Origin: an uncultured Clostridiaceae bacterium
GTDB taxonomy: Bacteria > Bacillota > Clostridia > TANB77 > CAG-508
Direction: 5' to 3'
Assembly (NCBI GenBank): GCA_948444845.1
Contig: CAOJVB010000017.1
Coordinates: 1-36,230, forward strand
Length of the DNA: 36,230 nt
Position 1 is the first letter of the stretch. Each line of letters begins with the position of its first letter. Below the pieces are notes generated by a model. The model did not search any database. It was not told the DNA's origin and saw only the letters and a program-made list of their open reading frames with translations. A program made the position numbers and the translations under genes. Positions 33,488 through 36,230 of this stretch are shown piece after piece.

Positions 33488-34036
33488 CTAGACTGTCATT
33501 ATTTCTTTTTCTTTATTTTCTGTTATCTTCTCTATTTCCTCTACATATTTATCTGTTAATTTTTGTATTTGATCTTCTGCTTGTTTTAGTTCGTCTTCTG
33601 TTATGTTTGAATCTTTTTGCATTTTTTTAAATTCGTCTATTCCATCTCTTCTTACACTTCTTACTGCTACTTTTGCTTCTTCACTCATTTTTTTTATATC
33701 TTTTACTAATTCTTTTCTTCTTTCTTCGTTTAATTCTGGGAAGTTTAAACGTATTACTTTACCATCATTATTTGGTGTTATTCCAATATCAGATGCTAAT
33801 ATTGCTCTTTCTATTTCTTTTAATACACTCATGTCCCATGGTTGTATTACTATTAATCTTGCTTCTGGCACAGATATTCCAGCCATTTGATTTATTGGTG
33901 TTGCTGTTCCATAGTAATTTACTGTTATTTTATTTAATATTGCTGGATTTGCTCTTCCTGCTCTTATTTCTGATAAATTCTCCTCATAAACATTTATTGT
34001 TTTTTTCATTCTTTCTTCTATATTTGTGTAATCCAT
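33488..34036 (-). CDS. frr: Ribosome recycling factor
   Basis: 182 residues, near the usual 185. It splits the post-termination ribosome with EF-G. The three-helix-bundle arms and hinge motifs are conserved: [20 protein letters not shown] near the start, then [29 protein letters not shown] and VRSVRRDG. The ribosome binding site is weak (AAGGTAGAGTAAAT). It follows pyrH as in most bacteria. Confidence 0.98.
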   Translation of the reverse strand: MDYTNIEERMKKTINVYEENLSEIRAGRANPAILNKITVNYYGTATPINQMAGISVPEARLIVIQPWDMSVLKEIERAILASDIGITPNNDGKVIRLNFPELNEERRKELVKDIKKMSEEAKVAVRSVRRDGIDEFKKMQKDSNITEDELKQAEDQIQKLTDKYVEEIEKITENKEKEIMTV

Positions 34037-34142
34037 ATTTACTCTACCTTACCTTTCATTTCTATTTTGAATATTATTCATCATTTATTCTTCATTATTC
34101 ACTATTCATTATTCTACATATTATAGGGCCTAATTTGATAAA

Positions 34143-34175
34143 TGTTCTTAGGTATTCCTAACTGATTAAACCCCT
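34143..34175 (-). repeat. Degenerate REP-like element between pyrH and frr
   Basis: TTAGG-TATT-CCTAA, then a short spacer and CCCCTAC (GTAGGGG on the minus strand). It resembles the GTAG-palindrome family but the stem is AT-rich. Beside it (34072-34114) is a low-complexity run of TCATTATT-like repeats. Confidence 0.3.
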
Positions 34176-34203
34176 ACATTTTAATTTTTTATTCTATTGT
34201 AAT

Positions 34204-34911
34204 TTATTTTACAATTGTTCCTATTTTTTCGCCTTTTATTATTTTTACTATATTTTCAGGTTTATCTATTCCAAATACTATTAATGGTATTTGGTTATCT
34301 TTACATAGTGATGTTGCTGTTGAGTCCATTACTTTTAAGTCTTTGTTTAACATATCTAGATATGTTATCTCGCCATATCTTTTAGCATTTGGTTCTTGTT
34401 TTGGATCTGCTGAATATACTGCATCTATTGTTTTAGCTAGTAATATTACATCTGCTTCTATTTCCGCTGACCTTAATGCTGCGGCTGTATCTGTTGTGAA
34501 AAATGGGTTCCCTGTTCCACATGCAAATATTACTACTCTGCCTTTTTCTAAATGCCTGCATGCTTTTCTTCTAATGTATGGTTCTGCCATTTGTCTCATT
34601 TCTATTGCTGTTTGAAGTCTTGTAGATATTCCTCTTGCTTCTAGTGAATCTTGCAATGCTAATCCATTCATTGTTGTTGCTAGCATTCCCATGTAATCTG
34701 AGGTTGTTCTTTCCATTTGATGTCCATATCTACCTCTCCAAAAGTTTCCTCCACCTACAACTATTGCTACTTCTACTCCTAAGTTTACAATATTTTTTAT
34801 TTGGTCACATATTTCGCCAAGAGTTTCTGCATTTATTCCTCTTCCTTCAGCTCCTCCCATTGCTTCGCCACTTAGTTTTAGAAGTATTCGTTTATACTTT
34901 ATTTCGGGCAT
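34204..34911 (-). CDS. pyrH: UMP kinase
   Basis: 235 residues. It phosphorylates UMP to UDP; a hexameric enzyme of the amino-acid-kinase fold. [66 protein letters not shown] and GTIVK are conserved. The start ATG follows AAGGAGAGTGTATAC. It is the first gene of the operon; rpsB and tsf, usually upstream, are not here, and instead a divergent sortase gene lies upstream. Confidence 0.98.
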   Translation of the reverse strand: MPEIKYKRILLKLSGEAMGGAEGRGINAETLGEICDQIKNIVNLGVEVAIVVGGGNFWRGRYGHQMERTTSDYMGMLATTMNGLALQDSLEARGISTRLQTAIEMRQMAEPYIRRKACRHLEKGRVVIFACGTGNPFFTTDTAAALRSAEIEADVILLAKTIDAVYSADPKQEPNAKRYGEITYLDMLNKDLKVMDSTATSLCKDNQIPLIVFGIDKPENIVKIIKGEKIGTIVK

Positions 34912-34963
34912 GTATACACTCTCCTTCTTTATCTTTTATTTATATTTATTATTCTATCATACT

Positions 34964-34992
34964 ATTATATAAAAAATAAACACTTTTATTAA
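34964..34992 (-). promoter_or_regulatory. Probable promoter of the pyrH operon
   Basis: TTAATA (34992-34987), 17 bp and TATAAT (34969-34964) on the minus strand, 52 bp before pyrH. Confidence 0.55.
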
Positions 34993-35084
34993 GATTTTTT
35001 AATTTTTCTTCCATTTATATACATTATAAATAATAAATATCCGCTAATACTATTATTATATTAGTATTTTCGTGTGGAGGATGT

Positions 35085-35745
35085 ATGAATCAGATATTGT
35101 ATAAATGTAATTTTGATAATTTTAATAGTTCAAAAAATCCTAAAGAAAAAAAGAAATTTATTATTATATTAGTTTGTTCAATTGTATTAATTTTTATTGC
35201 AATTTTTTTATATTTTTTTATTAAATACAATATGAATAAGAAGGAAAAACTTTCTAAAAATTTAGTATCAAATTTTAGTATTATGAATTTATATTCTAAT
35301 GCTAATAATAATTATGTTTCTGAGCAAATTTTAGCTGAAAGTAAAGTAGAACCTTTTGTAATAGGCCTAATACAAATAGATGACATTAAACTTACTTATC
35401 CTATACTCTCTACTACTACTGAAGAATTACTAACAATTTCGCCTTGTAGATTTTTTGGACCTATGCCTAATGAAGTTCGGTAACCTTTGTATTGCTGGTC
35501 ATAATTATATAGATAATAGGCACTTTGGAAGAGTTCATTCTTTAGTTATTGGAGATATCATTAAAATTTTTGATTTAAACGGTGATGTTTTAGAATATGA
35601 AATTTATAGTAAAAATGAAATTAGCGCTGATGACCTTTCTTGTACTAATCAGGAAACTAATGGTTTTAAAGAAATTACTTTAATAACTTGTAATAATGTT
35701 AAAGGAAATAGGGTTTGTATAAAGGCTAGAGAAAAGCCACGCTGA
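35085..35745 (+). pseudogene. Sortase gene split by a one-base frameshift
   Basis: Sortases cut LPXTG-type signals and attach proteins to the cell wall. The first frame (35085-35483) starts with GGAGGATGT-ATG, has a membrane anchor (about residues 25-48) and runs to FFGPMPNEVR then stop. The overlapping second frame continues GNLCIAGHNYIDNRHFGRVH, then EITLITCNNVKGNRVCIKA. Together they give the catalytic His (AGHNY), Cys (LITC) and Arg (NRVC). Deleting one base near 35478 (GTTCGGT to GTTGGT) would restore PNEVGNLCIAGH, the normal family spacing, at about 220 residues. It may be a true inactivation or an assembly error. The last codon and stop lie in a REP-like repeat. The neighbouring LPQTG protein is a likely substrate. 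Confidence 0.85.
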
Positions 35746-35802
35746 CGAGCAATGCTCGCCCCTACGATTTTAACTTAAAAAAGAGTACTTTCCTATTATA
35801 TT
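35741..35802 (-). repeat. REP-like palindrome with GTAG and AT-rich tail at the sortase 3' end
   Basis: CGAGCA-A-TGCTCG (35746-35758), extended by a G-U-type pair and a G-C pair, then CTAC at 35762-35765. The tail AACTTAAAAAAGAGTACTTT (35772-35791), then TCCTATTATAT, matches 7672-7701 with a few changes. The sortase stop TGA (35743-35745) is in its edge. Confidence 0.65.
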
Positions 35803-35829
35803 AAAAAGTAGACTTGAAAAGTCTACTTT
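35790..35829 (-). terminator. Terminator of the LPQTG protein gene
   Basis: AAAGTAGACTT (35805-35815) and AAGTCTACTTT (35819-35829) form an 11-bp stem; the minus-strand 3' side continues TTAATATAATAGG. It lies just past the stop at 35836. Confidence 0.75.
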
Positions 35830-35835
35830 AAACAA

Positions 35836-36180
35836 TTATATATTATAATTTTTATATTTTCTAAATGCATATATTGCTACTACTGCACATACTGCTATAA
35901 ATAAAAATATTATATAGTCACTAGCATCTCCTGTTTGTGGAAGATTTGAGTTTTGGTTTCCACCTCCCATAGTGTTTGCAGTTACAGTATTTGTTTTAGT
36001 AGTATTTGTTGTTGGAGTTGTTTGTGTGTTTGTTGTTGGTGTAGTTTGTGTATTTGTTGTTGGTGTTGTTTGATGTAATAAGTTTATTGGTCCTGTTGCG
36101 TTTACTGTTGTTACAAACATACACATTATTGCAATTAAAGTAAATAGTACTAATAATTTTTTTACACTTATTTTTTTCAT
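35836..36180 (-). CDS. Small LPXTG-anchored surface protein with Thr-rich repeats
   Basis: 114 residues. Signal peptide (1-28, cleavage probably after VNA), then a short Thr/Asn-rich region with three copies of TTPTTNTQ or TTPTTNTT (38-61). The sorting signal follows: LPQTG (80-84), a membrane segment (89-106) and the basic tail RKYKNYN. The mature, wall-attached part would be only about 55 residues, so it is more likely a stalk-like or sacrificial peptide than an enzyme. The start ATG follows AAAGGA at 12 nt, longer spacing than usual. It converges on the sortase gene, a typical enzyme-substrate arrangement. Confidence 0.88.
   Translation of the reverse strand: MKKISVKKLLVLFTLIAIMCMFVTTVNATGPINLLHQTTPTTNTQTTPTTNTQTTPTTNTTKTNTVTANTMGGGNQNSNLPQTGDASDYIIFLFIAVCAVVAIYAFRKYKNYNI
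35998..36069 (-). repeat. 24-bp tandem repeats encoding TTPTTNTQ
   Basis: Three tandem 24-base units within the LPQTG gene, each built on ACAACTCCAACAACAAAYAC-like sequence on the minus strand. Such repeats can change number by slippage. Confidence 0.65.
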
Positions 36181-36230
36181 AATAAATTACATTCCTTTCT
36201 CGCTTCGCTCACAAGGCACACATAGGAATG

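Noticed and set aside
34072..34114. CRISPR-like or satellite repeat in the TCATTATT-rich stretch
   Set aside because: The units are short, irregular and without spacers; it is low-complexity AT sequence.

Overview
This 36.2-kb window looks like chromosomal DNA from a very AT-rich, low-GC Gram-positive bacterium, probably a spore-forming, gut-type clostridium. The signs are strong GGAGG-type ribosome binding sites, TTGACA/TATAAT promoters, AT-rich codon use, SpoIIM, a sortase with an LPQTG protein, RNase Y, a PASTA-tailed class A PBP and a Firmicutes-type LexA box. The exact taxon cannot be fixed from the sequence alone. Nearly all genes lie on the minus strand. The exceptions are a zinc-ribbon membrane protein (1516-2103), a duplicated orphan gene (17367-17954) and a broken sortase gene (35085-35745). 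No rRNA, tRNA, CRISPR array or intact transposase gene is visible.

Layout. 1-7.5 kb is an envelope-stress/antimicrobial-peptide type module: a BceAB-like ABC exporter (permease cut by the window edge), an OmpR-family response regulator with its histidine kinase, and a second MacB/LolD-like ATPase with a large two-domain FtsX permease. Both ABC operons carry the same tandem TTACA-N6-TTACA site upstream, so one regulator probably controls both. 7.7-17 kb holds cell-envelope and housekeeping genes: a small membrane protein, ftsH, a DUF1189-like protein, cysS, a class A PBP and rny. 17.3-18.04 kb is a self-contained plus-strand cassette with a strong promoter, a gene made of two nearly identical 81-residue units, and a perfect 26-bp hairpin. 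18-26 kb holds xerD, spoIIM, pyk, a small membrane protein, an alpha-glucan phosphorylase and an MFS transporter. 26.3-30 kb holds dprA, a transposase remnant, folD, a Cys-rich small membrane protein and dinB with a LexA box. 30.3-34.9 kb is the conserved pyrH-frr-uppS-cdsA-rseP operon, but without dxr between cdsA and rseP. 35-36.2 kb holds a frameshifted sortase and a small LPQTG surface protein.

The most unusual feature is the density of intergenic palindromes. Two families are visible. One is a GC-rich palindrome next to GTAG (CTAC on the plus strand), the signature of REP elements moved by RAYT transposases. The other is a GGAAAG-GGGACG-CTTTCC hairpin with near-identical copies. There is also a 64-bp perfect palindrome at the end of dprA. 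A decayed C-terminal fragment of a RAYT/Y1-type transposase lies at 27306-27437, giving a plausible source for the REP-like family. Several palindromes contain the stop codon of the gene they follow.

The best candidates for something undescribed are the duplicated orphan gene with its hairpin cassette, the palindrome families, and the two-exporter regulon controlled by one operator type.
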